Source: Hexactinellida sp. DTS-2022 (lineage: Eukaryota; Porifera; Hexactinellida). From it: a DNA stretch of 64,000 nucleotides. The stretch spans positions 3,847,042 through 3,911,041 of the forward strand of contig JAPNXP010000010.1 of the NCBI GenBank assembly GCA_028753945.1. The letters are read 5' to 3'. Position 1 is the first letter of the stretch, and each line of letters opens with the position of its first letter. Below are positions 48,653 through 58,575 of the stretch, one piece after another. A program made the position numbers and the translations under genes. The notes under the pieces are model-generated. The model saw nothing but the letters and a program-made list of their open reading frames with translations. It ran no database searches and was not told where the DNA came from.

Positions 48653-48660
48653 TTTATATA
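48653..48660 (-). promoter_or_regulatory. TATA-like box of MULE D transposase
   Basis: TATATAAA on the minus strand about 40 bp upstream of the start codon and about 120 bp inside the iteron array. Confidence 0.45.
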
Positions 48661-48779
48661 AAATTTATCTGAGTGCTGTATAGTATTTACATACACCTTA
48701 TTAATCGTTTATCCTAATCACCTTCATTTTGGCCATTGTAAGTAAATTCTTCATTGATAGCATCATGTACATTTAGAAC

Positions 48780-48927
48780 TTCGCTCAATTAGGCTTCGCT
48801 CAATTACGTTTCGCTCAATTGGGTTTCGCTCAATTAGGTTTCGCTCAATTGGGTTTCGCTCAATTAGGTTTCGCTCAATTGGGTTCGCTCAAGCGGGTTT
48901 CGCTCAATAAAGTTTCGCTCAACTGGG
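48780..48927. repeat. Iteron array, right end of MULE D
   Basis: About ten 15 bp units TTTCGCTCAATTGGG, the inverted counterpart of 46974-47130. The outermost three units match the left end exactly, including the aberrant CGCTTGAGCG spacing. Confidence 0.92.
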
Positions 48928-48943
48928 GACGAATCAGCCAGAA

Positions 48944-49418
48944 CAAGTAGTCCCGTCCTGAATTTGTGTATTTTGATGGATTAGTTTTATACATAGCATT
49001 CTAATATTCTAAGGCAATGGTGGTCAAGTTTTTTTGGGACCATGGATTGGTTAGACAAGTTAAATATGATTATATACACAAGTTCAAAATTAGATATATT
49101 GATCAGTTTGGTAGTGTTTTACAGTGAAATTACACTGTTGAGTTATACTTCTTCACTCTACTTTGTACCTCCCCCCCTCTAATATAATATTGATCCCTAA
49201 TAGTAATTAGTGAAGGTGTGAACAATAGCTACATGTTTAATTCATTCATGAAAAATAAATATTTGTTACATTATGAAAGAACAGAACAACATAAAATGTA
49301 GTTTGGGAACTTCAGAGCTTCGTATAGGAACATAAAAACAATACACTGTCAACAATAGTTATCATCAAAAGAATTTGTTGCTTTAACAAACATCTGAGAA
49401 GTATCTAAATAAAGAAAA
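48944..49418. other. Non-coding sequence between MULE D and P5
   Basis: About 475 bp of AT-rich sequence with no coding block. It presumably includes one edge of the P5 insertion, but no CATAGCC-type terminus is visible. Confidence 0.35.
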
Positions 49419-51814
49419 TTAGTTACTATATTTTTTAAGCTTCGAATTGTCAGATTTCACTACCATCGTATTATAATTCTTAACTTTTTTTGAGAGAATA
49501 CAATTAGAAACAGTCACTATAATTTTTTGTAATATATCCCACCGCCAGACTTTGCAATCACACCATTCTCTCCATTTGCCAATGAGATTATCTTCAATAA
49601 CCTTCATACTTATTCTAACTAACATAGTACGACAGGGACCAACAAAGAAATTTTTACTGAGAATTTCTGAGCTATTTATTTTAATAAAAGTTTCGTTTCC
49701 AATTTTGGCACACTCGCTAACTGCAATAGATGGATATTTAAGCGAACCTCTGTCTAATAATTCAATGAGAATAAATTGAGACCCCATATCATTCACTACT
49801 TCCATTTGTTTTTCAGTAGATAAGAAATTATGACAATCTGCACAAGCCTTAGACTTTTTTAGGTACGAAAACACGGCATACCCAGCAACATAAGTAAGGC
49901 ATTCAATCTGAGATAAATGTATTTGAGGTTAGGGAATTAATTGAAGTGTCTCAAGATATAACTGAAAATCAAAAATAGAATCTGATTCCTCCCCACAAGC
50001 GTTTTCGGCAAATTTGTGTATATAATTCACTAACGATAAAGGCTTGACAACTTCTTCAGAATTCAATTTCGTTGAAAATAATTTCAGAATATTTGAAAGT
50101 TGGAGTCTTCTTTCACTTTCTAATATTTGACAGTATGTAATATGGTAGTGAGCGCCAGACATTTGTCTATATAGTCCGAAGTGATGTTCAAAGGGGTCAT
50201 TTTGAATTCTAGCTGATAATACATATTTGAAATCACATTCACTAATAAGTCGATCAACTAGGAGAGGTAGTGCCATACACGTGTGTCTAAAACTCGTAAC
50301 GTTTGTGGAGTTAGTTTACCAAATTTACATGGTAAATTTCTCCAACAATTTAACCATGCAACCACTTTTTGAATAAAGCATATTCGAAAATCGTTTTGAC
50401 ATAATGGAGCTGAGTACTCATTTTTGAACCGGACATCTTTTCCAACCCAATTAACGTTAAAAATGTCCCAAATATTACTAATTACTTTCAAAAATGCAAC
50501 TGTTTGGTTTTTCTCTACAATTTCTTTTTCAGTTTTGAAAGTTAGCAGTCCATAGTATGTAGATTCGTGGAATATCTTAAGTGCCAAGTTAACATTTTGC
50601 CTTTCTAATTTAGATGGCCAACATGCCTTAGAAGACAGTTTAGGTGCCCTTTTCAGAATATTGTACACGTCTGATTTGAATAAAGTTCTTATGTCCTCAA
50701 AAGGAGCTGTACATACTTGTGGATAGAGTGACGGGTGTTCAATAGGATTAACGGTAACATTTTTTGTTTGAATAGAAACACAAAGACTATTAGGTGGAGT
50801 TAAGTAGTTTGAATAACCTCCAAGGCAATCTTCAAACAGGGGGAAAACAAATGTCTTGTCATGTTCGTGTAAATTTAACCAATTATTACGAATTGATTTA
50901 ATAATATGCACGATATCAAAAAGTAGAATTAAATTTCTGGCTGGGTTACATGGATGTTTAACTTTAGGTTGTAAAGTTTTTGAGTCGTTTGAAAATAATT
51001 TAAATAAACTCACACTCAGGGGACAGTTATCAGTACAAATCGCTTCAACAAACAAGTTACAACTTTCAATATCAGAAATAGTTTTTCTGATAATTGGGAA
51101 AAGGATCTCTGCTGACGAAGATCCGAGTGGTATCAAACGAACAATGGTTGAATATTTTTTAGCCAAACTGGAAACCATTATAGAAAAAACAGTTGTTGGG
51201 GGATCTTCAGGGTTCTCAATGGATCCAATAATTCTACCCCCTTTGTAGCTAGCATCACTTCGGATGTGCACTTCATCCATTTGAACAATTATAAGGCGAT
51301 CGAGCTGGCTAAATGTTGTGGCAGTTTCCTTAAGGACGTTGAAGTACTCACTCTCTAAGCCAATTGAATTTTTAATTTTCAAAATATTCCTCTCGTGTGG
51401 CAGAATTAAACAATTCGAAGAGAGAATAAGTCGATAACCAGCAGGCGATATTCCATGAAGTTTTAATGCAAAAACTTGGGTAATAATACTATAGCGGCGA
51501 CTATATTTGTCAGTGATTAAATATCTCAGCTGGTCTAGAAGGAAGTGGAGTCGAATTTTCATTGAACTTGAGTCTTCCATTCCAGTTTCACTTAAGCTAT
51601 TTTGACCAAGGTCTAATTGAGTAATTGCGCAACCGATATCACTAATCGCATGTTCTACATAATTTTTCATCGTAATACTTGTGATATTTAAATTTTGGGG
51701 TAAAGAATAACAATTAACTTCATCAATAAGTGTTTCAATTTGACGTATATCATTTATCACCCTTGTTGACAATTGGATAGGATGTTTTTCCATATATAAT
51801 GCTTTAGCATTCAA
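49419..51814 (-). pseudogene. P5: P-type transposase lacking THAP, two lesions
   Basis: From 51814 (MNAKALYMEKHPIQLSTRV) 518 residues are open. They include the three P-type catalytic regions' first two motifs, LIIVQMDEVHIRSDASYKGG (Asp) and EAICTDNCPLSVSLFKLF (Asp), then SKACWPSKLERQNVNLALKI. A frameshift near 50290 leads into ALPLLVDRLISECDF and the third motif IQNDPFEHHFGLYRQMSG (Glu). A stop at about 49930 precedes the C-terminal VAGYAVFSYLKKSKACADC and LLDRGSLKYPS. All three acidic residues are intact. No THAP domain or P-type terminal repeats are found, so it is 5' truncated or a THAP-less lineage. It differs clearly from P1-P4 and lies inside element C. Confidence 0.83.
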
Positions 51815-51919
51815 ATCATGGTCAATTATGAGGGTTCGTTCAATGGAAGGGATTCAGAATCAGCCGAAGAGCAGATCGAGCTACCGAGATGCAGTCGAAC
51901 AATTTTAACAAATTGATTC

Positions 51920-52135
51920 TTTTAATTAAGAGCAGAGCATCCCTGGAGAATGAGAGAAGAGTATGGCCGGATGAGAGAAATGCTTTGAAAAGAAAAGTTT
52001 GGGAGAAAATTAGAAAACTGCGAAATATGGAGACTTAGCTGGAGGGTTCCGAGAAGTGTAGGGATATCATTGGAAACTAGAATAATTTGTATACTTTATT
52101 ATTTAGATGTTTGTTGTGTCAATTAATGAAATAAA
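51920..52135 (+). pseudogene. Likely 3' terminal exon and poly(A) signal of element C gene
   Basis: A short plus-strand frame (RASLENERRVWPDERNALKR, then VWEKIRKLRNMET) ends at TAG 52036-52038. AATAAA follows at 52130-52135. Position and strand fit the last exon of the gene started at 44588, but no family match is recognised. The remaining sequence to 52445 is AT-rich without features. Confidence 0.4.
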
Positions 52136-52444
52136 GTTGAGTTGCTACTACGTATTCATTAATTAACACCTTCTTTTAATAAAGCAAGTGGATTACAATT
52201 AAATATATAAGTTAAGATAATAAAAAGGGATAAATTATTGTAGTAGAGAGTAAATTTAGATAAACAATTAATTTTATAATAAATTAATCTGTAAAGTGGA
52301 AAATTCTTTTCACTACCAGCGCTCAAAAGACCACAGTAAATTGGAAAGCAAATCCAGAATTCACGAGTTATACTAAGTCTCAAATTCACAATTAGATTAA
52401 TTAATTAAGTATAACATTAAATGTTCAGTAAACTTATAGTAGAG

Positions 52445-52591
52445 TGATAAAATTTACCTTATAGTTGCGTCTCAAAATACCACATCGTCTCAAAATACCT
52501 CAGTCTAATTTGTAATAGCACATCCATGGTGTATAGAGTGTATCATATAGGCGTCTCAAAATACCACAGCGTCTCAAAATACCACACAACA
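52445..52591. repeat. Right terminal inverted repeat of element C
   Basis: About 147 bp, the near-perfect inverse of 44342-44489, with four copies of GCGTCTCAAAATACCACA in two pairs. Confidence 0.9.
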
Positions 52592-52619
52592 GTTCTATAT
52601 AAAATTCTATCAAAATATA

Positions 52620-53230
52620 CACATCCCAGTTCCCAAGCCTGATCGGTGTATGGCTCTGCTAATGTTCAATGCGTTCACAGGCTGCGATACAGTGTCATGT
52701 TTTGCAGGTAGGGGAAAAAGGAGAGCGTGGGACACATGGAAAGTCTACGACGATGTAACACCAGCTTATGTTAGTTGATTGCTAACCCAGAATCCATAGA
52801 GAGTGTTATGAAGCCATTGGAGCGATTCGTAGTATTAATTTACGACCGTACCAGCAGCCTGCAATGTATCAATCAGGTACGAAAGCAGCTCTTCACACAG
52901 AAAGGCAGATCAATAGAAGGGCTTAGGGAAGGCCCGACAAAAGAAGCTCTCATACAGCACACAAAGCGAGCAGCTTATCAAGCCAGTTACTCTTGAGCCC
53001 AAGCAATGGTTGCAGACCCAAAGATTCCATCTCCGAGTGAATGGGGTTGGAAAAGTAAGGAATCAGGCGGCTGGGAAATATGCTGGACAACTCTTCCGGA
53101 AGCTACGAAGGTTTGTAGAGAACTGCTGCGGTGTGGGTGCAAAAAAGGTTGCAAACAGTGCAACTGCCTAAAGGCAGCACTCCAGTGTACTGCACTTTGC
53201 GACTGTGGTGGACTGTGCACTGAGAACTAA
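52620..53230 (+). pseudogene. Element K gene, 3' part: TGCDT motif and CXC domain
   Basis: Continues the 5' part in frame: HIPVPKPDRCMALLMFNAFT, then TGCDTVSCFAGRGKRRAWDTW (Asp at 52686-52688). After a TGA near 52770 and a frameshift near 52996, it ends in a Cys-rich CXC (tesmin/TSO1-like) module at about 53135-53227, with CGCKKGCKQCNCLKAALQC and CDCGGLC. CXC modules bind DNA, which suits a transposon-encoded protein. The stop is at 53228-53230. The right inverted repeat of K begins about 200 bp further on. Confidence 0.78.
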
Positions 53231-53737
53231 AAAAAGAATCAACAATATTGTTATTTCTGTAATTTCTCATCACTACACTTGTCTAGCTTTCAATAAATTT
53301 TACGATTGGTTAGTATCCATATTAGTTGATTCGTACATAGTGGACATAACAAAATAAAAGGGGTCACTCAATAAAGCTAGAGTAAATATGCAATTCTGTG
53401 AAATTTCAGGCCGTTGCTAGTGATTCAGTAGTGAACATCAGAAATTTCTCCAAATACGGTCTACATACACATTAAAATGTGGGAAATTAAGTGCTGAGCA
53501 CGAATCTGAGAATAAAAAGTTATTTAGAATGCATCTGGATAATATAACCTTGATTTTTAAAAACGGCGATTTTTTTAGGGGTCAATTTTTTGACACCCAA
53601 TATTTTTACCATGGGAAAATCCAAGATGCCCTTACATCCAAAAACGTTTGGTATGATGTGCTCTTACTTAGTGCCAAGTTTCACGCTTTTATCATCAAAA
53701 GCACAATTTGACCAATATGTTGCACTTAGCGGCTGCA

Positions 53738-54527
53738 CTACCAGGCAAATGTTTGAACTGTATCAGGACGCTATGGCTAGTCTGGAAATATGGTAAGCCA
53801 GACTTATTCATTACATTTACCTGTAATCCACAATGGGAGGAGATTACTTCCGCGGTGCTATTAAATCAGAAAGCGAGCGATCGCCCTGATTTAATAGTTC
53901 GAGTTTTTCGCCTTAAATGCGTGAATTATTGAGCGATATTATCAAAAAGCACATTTTTGGTAAGCCTCTTGCCTATGTGTATACCATAGAGTTCCAAAAG
54001 CGGAGCCTACCCCATGCTCACATTCTAATTATACTTACCGATGAGTATAAGCCGCGATACCCGTCTGCATATGATAACATTGTGTGTGCTGAGATCCCGG
54101 ACCCAGTTCCTAAACCGAGGCTACATAGCATTGTGAAGCGCTGTATGATGCATGGTCCATGTGGTTTGTCTAACAAAAGCGCCTCTTGCATGCGTGATGG
54201 TAAATGCTCTTAGAGATTCCCGAAAGAATTTTCTTCCGTGACCAGCACTGCTAATAATGGCCGCAGGGATAATGGCCGTAGCGTGCGAGTAGGGAAGGCT
54301 CTTCTTGACAATCGTGGGTAGTCGCACACAATCCCTATTTGCTGTTGAAGTACATTGCGCACATTAATTTAGAGATTTGTACCACAGTTACTGCTGTTAA
54401 GTACATCTTCAAATATGTGTACAAGGGTCACGATAGCGCCATTGTTGAGTTCAGTTCAGGTGAAACTGCGAATAATAGCGTATCTAAGCCTAAGGACGAG
54501 GTCGCTAATCACGTAGAAGGTCTATGA
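53738..54527 (+). pseudogene. Helitron H3, 3' part: Rep region
   Basis: Resumes H3 after element K: RQMFELYQDAMA, FITFTCNPQWEEITSAV, ASDRPDLIVRVF. The Rep HUH motif is intact, SLPHAHILIILTDEYKP (about 54000-54050), and the tyrosine motif reads AVKYIFKYVYKGHDSAIVEF (about 54395-54450). At least three frameshifts or stops lie between (TAG at 54212; after LLDNRG). Homology ends at VANHVEGL, where the G array begins; the helicase is missing. Confidence 0.85.
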
Positions 54528-54539
54528 GAATTGCCAACT

Positions 54540-55092
54540 CTAGGAGAGTTTCGAATTGTTGGAAAGATGCGCCTTCTTGGAGAGATGCGCCTTCTAGGAG
54601 AGATGCGTCTTCTAGGAGAGATGCGCCTTCAAGGAAAGATGCGCCTTCAGGTTGAGATGCGCCTTCTAGGAGATATGTGCCTTCTAGGAGAGAAGCGCCT
54701 TCTAGGAGAGATGCGCCTTCTAGGAAAGATGCGCCTTCTAGGAGAGATGCGCTTTCTTGCAGAGATGTGCCTTCTTGGAGATATGTGCCTTCTTGCTGAG
54801 ATGCGCCTTCTTGCAGATATGTGCCTTCTTACAGAGATGCGCCTTCTAGGAGATATGTGCCTTCTAGGAGAGATGCGCCTTCTTACAGAGATGCGCCTTC
54901 TTGCAGAGATGCGCTTTCTTGCAGAGATGCGCCTTCTAGGAGAGATGCGCCTTCTAGGAGATATGTGCCTTCTTGCAGAGATGTGCCTTCTAGGAGATAT
55001 GTGCCTTCTAGGAGAGATGCGCCTTCTAGGAGAGATGCGCCTTCTAGGAGAGATGCGCCTTCTTGGAAAGATGCGCTTTTGGAACAATTGCG
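54540..55092. repeat. G array: ~30 copies of an 18 bp unit
   Basis: Tandem units of GAGATGCGCCTTCTAGGA with a few changes (GATATGTGCC, TTGCAGA). Because 18 is a multiple of 3, several frames stay open on both strands and give artefactual GEMRLL or RRISPR repeats. The array truncates Helitron H3 and resembles the iteron arrays of A to E, but no inverted partner is in the window. Confidence 0.9.
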
Positions 55093-55627
55093 CCTTCTTG
55101 CAGATTTACCGAATGACCCTCTTGAATTGACACTGTAAAAACGGTTGACATTTTGCCTTTACAATGATATTTTTTCCTATAGTGCTTTTTATTGATATTC
55201 CGTGGCGTATTAATATATAGTGTCGCAATCTATTTATGAGAATGCAAGAATTATTTGTTTGATATAACTTAGCATTTCATATTTAAATTAAACTTTACCC
55301 ACCCTTATTCAAGGATTGGCGCATTGCACATCTTATTATTTCGGTCTTTATATGCGCACAGGAAATATTGTTGTAGATCCGAAATGTCTCGAAAGCGCAT
55401 CTTTTCCTCATTAATAAGGATGTCTCGTTCTGCAGCCTCAATATTCGGATGCATCTGCTGCAAATGCCTTCTAGGCTTGACTTTACATAGATTCAAATAC
55501 AAACAGTATATGTTAGCAGACACTATATAAATCAATTGAACTAAATTTGTAAAAAGCGATATCAACTGATAATTTATTAATGGCTACACCGTCCAAAAAA
55601 GTTGCCTGCACAATTTGCAAAAGAGAC
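55093..55627 (-). other. Region beside the G array; possible coding relic
   Basis: A minus-strand frame at 55565-55305 (HPNIEAAERDILINEEKMRF, FLCAYKDRNNKMCNAPILE) looks protein-like. It could be a piece of a FLYWCH-type transposase gene belonging to the G array, but no catalytic motif is seen. Two small upstream frames are uninformative. Confidence 0.25.
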
Positions 55628-55992
55628 ACAGAACAAGTGCAAAACTGGATGCGTGCATGGGTACTACTATCATTTGCCTGTGTACAGTATTTTTGTAGAT
55701 ACCGTAAATGAATAACAATGCTTCATCCATTTGTCACATTTAATTCCATTCGTCCCATTTAAATCCATTTGTCCCGTTCAGGGACATTCGTCCCGTTTAA
55801 TTCCATTCGTCCCGTTCAGGTTAGTCCCGTTCAAGTCCATACGTCCCGTTCAGGTCCATTCATCTCGTTCAGGTCCATTCGTCCCGTTTAGGTCCATTCG
55901 TCCCGTTCAGTTACAGTATCTACAAGAATGCATACAGTACACAGGCAACTGATAATAGTACCCAATGAACAAATCCAGTTTTGCACTTGTTC
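55628..55992. mobile_element. Small inverted-repeat element with a central F-iteron array
   Basis: Inverted flanks (CAGAACAAGTGCAAAACTGG near 55633 facing TTTTGCACTTGTTCTG near 55977, and GCCTGTGTAC near 55677 facing GTACACAGGC near 55940) enclose about nine copies of the 19 bp F iteron (55740-55915). It is about 365 bp and non-coding. Confidence 0.68.
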
Positions 55993-56033
55993 TGATTTAC
56001 ATTGATTCAAATGCAAACAGTATGTGTTTGCAG

Positions 56034-56615
56034 CAGGCTTGTCAAAAAGTCAGGTCATGACCTGACCTGACCTGACCTTTGAGTGACCTGAACCTATTTT
56101 CTGAACGCCTTGACCTGACTGACCTGACCTGAACCTAATCTTGCATGATTTTGACCTGACCTGACCTGACCTGACCTGACCTGACCTGACCTGACCCAAC
56201 GTAGTCTTTCAAAGGGTCAACTCGGTTGGATTTAATTTTTAAGATATATCAACGCCACTTTTCCCACAAAGCGTGTTAAACGCGCTTTGATTTTGAATTG
56301 AGTATATTTTTGCAAAAATGACGCGCTTAAGTATTGATAACACGCCCGTAAAGCGTCTCTCAAGCAATTATGAACGCATCGCAAAAAGTCGGAGGAAATG
56401 TTGATCAACGCCACACCAATTAATAAATTGATGCTCTATTTTGTATGAACCCCACTATTACTGAATTGACCTGAAATGACCTGAAATTGACCTTAGAATG
56501 TGAAATACCTGACCTGACCTGACCAGAATGATTTATTTTCCACCCTGAACGTAAATATTGTATATAAGACCTGACCTGACCTGACCTGACAATGCGGGAC
56601 CTTTTGACAAGCCTG
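56034..56615. mobile_element. hAT-like MITE built of GACCT repeats, 8 bp target duplication
   Basis: Ends CAGGCTTGTCAAAAAGTC and GACCTTTTGACAAGCCTG, flanked by a perfect 8 bp duplication GTTTGCAG (56026-56033 and 56616-56623). Both arms are long (GACCT)n-type arrays in inverted orientation around a ~250 bp unique centre. Ends and duplication size identify hAT; it encodes no transposase. Confidence 0.9.
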
Positions 56616-56623
56616 GTTTGCAG

Positions 56624-56860
56624 ACACATATATTATAAATCAGATGAAAAAGCAAATTACTGCAGGAAGTACAGATGTGTATCTAAGATTTTACGCCTCG
56701 TTTATGTTACACTTGCACCAAAACTTTAAAAGCACATTCCCACTTGAGAGTTATAACAACATAGAACAACGGATCCACAGGTATGTTATCATTCTGCCTA
56801 ATTAACTACTATAACTTAAATAAAAATCGAAATAAATTAATATTTTCTCTGGGTAAATTA
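56624..56860. other. Short possible exon, otherwise unannotated
   Basis: A plus-strand open stretch (about 56640-56782) ends at CAG/GTATGT, a fair splice donor. No family is recognised, so it may be chance. Confidence 0.2.
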
Positions 56861-57119
56861 CCGTATTTACTCCAATAGTAGCCTAGGCGATTATTGTTTT
56901 TACTCCATTTTTCCACCAATAATTTTGAGCAATTTTCTAGAATATCACATTTTATTACAATTTAATTATGAATCTCGGTTGATAATCGTATTGTGAGTTA
57001 TATTAGATGTAAATGTTTACTCCGGGTAGCAGTAATACATTTTTATTTGCTACTTTAGGGGGGCGATTGTTGGAGGTAGGCGATTATTCGAATAGAGGCT
57101 ACTATTCGAATAAATACGG
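56861..57119. mobile_element. MITE with CCGTATTTACTCGAATAG family ends, copy 2
   Basis: Same 259 bp element as at 16593-16851 with only a few differences (CCGTATTTACTCCAATAG start), indicating recent spread. Confidence 0.82.
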
Positions 57120-57770
57120 TACTTAATATAAATTTAGTTTAACCCAATAAAGAGAACAACATCAACTCAAATTAACATATTATACAAGTGAAATACTTCA
57201 TAAAGGTGGCATATGGGGCTCAAAAAGATGGCAAAACTGGAAAATATGACAAAAGAAGAGAAACTCTACATGAAACAACAACAAAAAAATGCGTTACATG
57301 ACAACCGTAACACCTACCCACCCTCAACGCCCAAAGCGAGTTGATTTCCAACTAAAGGGCGACCCAAGCAAACACCCCCCAAAATCCTATCAAGCAAAAT
57401 TTCTGCAAGCATTCCTAGTTCACACAACAAACATCCAATTATACCCAATGACATCAATCACTTAATTACCAATTCAACTAAGGTCAATCATTAAAAAAAC
57501 AATTAAAAGAAAATTAGAAAAATGAACATTCCAACAACCAAGCAACTAAATTTTCAAAGTATAGATCAATTACGTCATACTAATAAATTTAATTACGTAC
57601 ACTACGCACACAGTACAATTCTTTCTTCAAACGTCACTGTGCTCTGCTTCGTGTTTCTTTGATTCTAAAAATAATACAGTATAATTTTAATTATTATTTA
57701 TCTATTTTTACAATTCAAATATTTTTTGTTATTTCCCCAATTGCTTCAAATACCATTTATTTGGTGATTT
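57120..57770. other. Unannotated AT-rich stretch
   Basis: About 650 bp without recognisable gene or repeat. A weak open stretch near 57210-57350 has no family resemblance. Confidence 0.35.
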
Positions 57771-58575
57771 CCTCTCCCCATTTGTCCATAATATTTATCC
57801 GCGGTGCTCGCCTGATGTTGCATGTATTCAGAACAATTTGTTTTTTCCAGGTTTACTTCTGGCTATAAATGTAGATGCCGCTATCTTGGATTTTATTGAA
57901 GTATTTCTTGAAATTTCCTGCAAGTGCAGTACGTAGTTTATTTAAACTTGTTTGTCCCTGCATGATTGATTTCCCATTATAAGAGATAAAAAATGGACCC
58001 TTAGTATCATTAATTTCCAAATCTGCTGTGTGGAAGAATATTATCCCGATATTTCTCGAATACTTTTGCTGCAGTTTTTTCTAAATACTATTGCTGTTGC
58101 AATTTTCCAGTTTTATGTTTATAAACTATAATTTTCAAATGTTGATTTTAGTCTTCAGTATTGTAACTTAATTTGTAAATTCAATGTTCCTTCCGCTGCG
58201 AAATAAATATATTAATAATTTGATCTTGTATATTTTGTTAATTCGTCCCGTTTAGGTCCATTCGTCCCGTTTAGGTCCATTCGTCCCGTTCAGGTGCATT
58301 CGTCCCGGTGAGGTTCATTCGTCCCGGTGAGGTCCATTCGTCCCGTTCAGGTCCATTCGTCCATTTCAGGTCCATTCGTCCCGTTCAGGTCCATTCGCCC
58401 CGTTCAGGTCCATTCGTCCCGTTCAGGTCCGTTCGTCTTGTTCAGTTCCATTCTTCCCGTTTATGTTCGTTCGTCCCGTTCAGGTCCATTCTTCCCGTCA
58501 GCTCCATTCGTCCCGTTTAGGTCCATTCTTCCCGTCAGGTCCATTCGTCCCGTTCAGGTCCATTCGTCCCTTCCA
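57771..58575 (+). repeat. X unit, insertion and F-iteron array 3
   Basis: X (starting near CTCCCCATTTGTCCATAATA) recurs at 60628-60780, and both copies lead into F-iteron arrays in the same orientation. This copy carries a ~300 bp insert (about 57895-58190) bracketed by CCGCT. The F array, 58240-58575, has about 17 copies of GTCCATTCGTCCCGTTCAG. Confidence 0.75.

Larger units (their letters stand above)
46960..48935. mobile_element. MULE D: intact-looking Mutator-like element
   Basis: A 1,976 bp element with a perfect 8 bp target duplication AGCCAGAA (46952-46959 and 48936-48943). The inverted ends share CCCCAGTTGAGCGAAACTTT and continue as arrays of the 15 bp iteron GAGCGAAACCCAATT (46974-47130, and inverted 48780-48927). 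It encodes one uninterrupted transposase. This is the youngest insertion in the nest. Confidence 0.92.
44342..52591. mobile_element. Element C: Ginger-like DNA transposon with repeat-bearing termini
   Basis: Ends TGTTGTGTGG and CCACACAACA, with 4 bp GTTC on each side (44338-44341 and 52592-52595). About 145 bp inverted repeats each hold four copies of an 18 bp unit TGTGGTATTTTGAGACGC in two pairs around a ~48 bp spacer. TGT/ACA termini and a 4 bp duplication are known for Ginger elements, and the first gene exons encode an integrase-type zinc-binding region, which agrees. The interior holds a MITE, MULE D and a P-type transposase. Confidence 0.8.
40870..52617. mobile_element. MULE B: inserted in the K gene, itself split by element C
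   Basis: The left end TATATTTTGATAGAATTTTA and the inverse right end (AAAATTCTATCAAAATA) interrupt the K gene. Removing them with a TA duplication joins codons GCV to HIPVP in frame; the exact boundary is ambiguous in a TATATA run. The ends carry arrays of AACTTTGATCGAAAAGG units: 40880-41495 on the left and 43965-44341 plus 52592-52617 on the right. Element C (44342-52591) lies inside the right array, and the sequence of the two right pieces rejoins to mirror the left end. Confidence 0.88.
36408..53737. mobile_element. Element K: 17.3 kb inverted-repeat transposon inserted in a Helitron
   Basis: Inverted ends TGCAGCC/GGCTGCA are followed by about 310 bp inverted repeats (36408-36720 and 53430-53737; shared blocks include TTGTGCTTTTGATGATAAAA). 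The outer flanks are the two halves of Helitron H3. I could not establish a clean target duplication (CCCATTG versus CTACCAG). Without the nested insert it would be about 5.6 kb with one gene at 36815-40869 plus 52620-53230. The superfamily is unknown to me. Confidence 0.82.

Noticed and set aside
54531..55138. Long repetitive proteins on both strands (GEMRLL, RRISPR).
   Set aside because: The 18 bp repeat keeps any stop-free frame open, and the array lies across a truncated Helitron with no promoter or family match.
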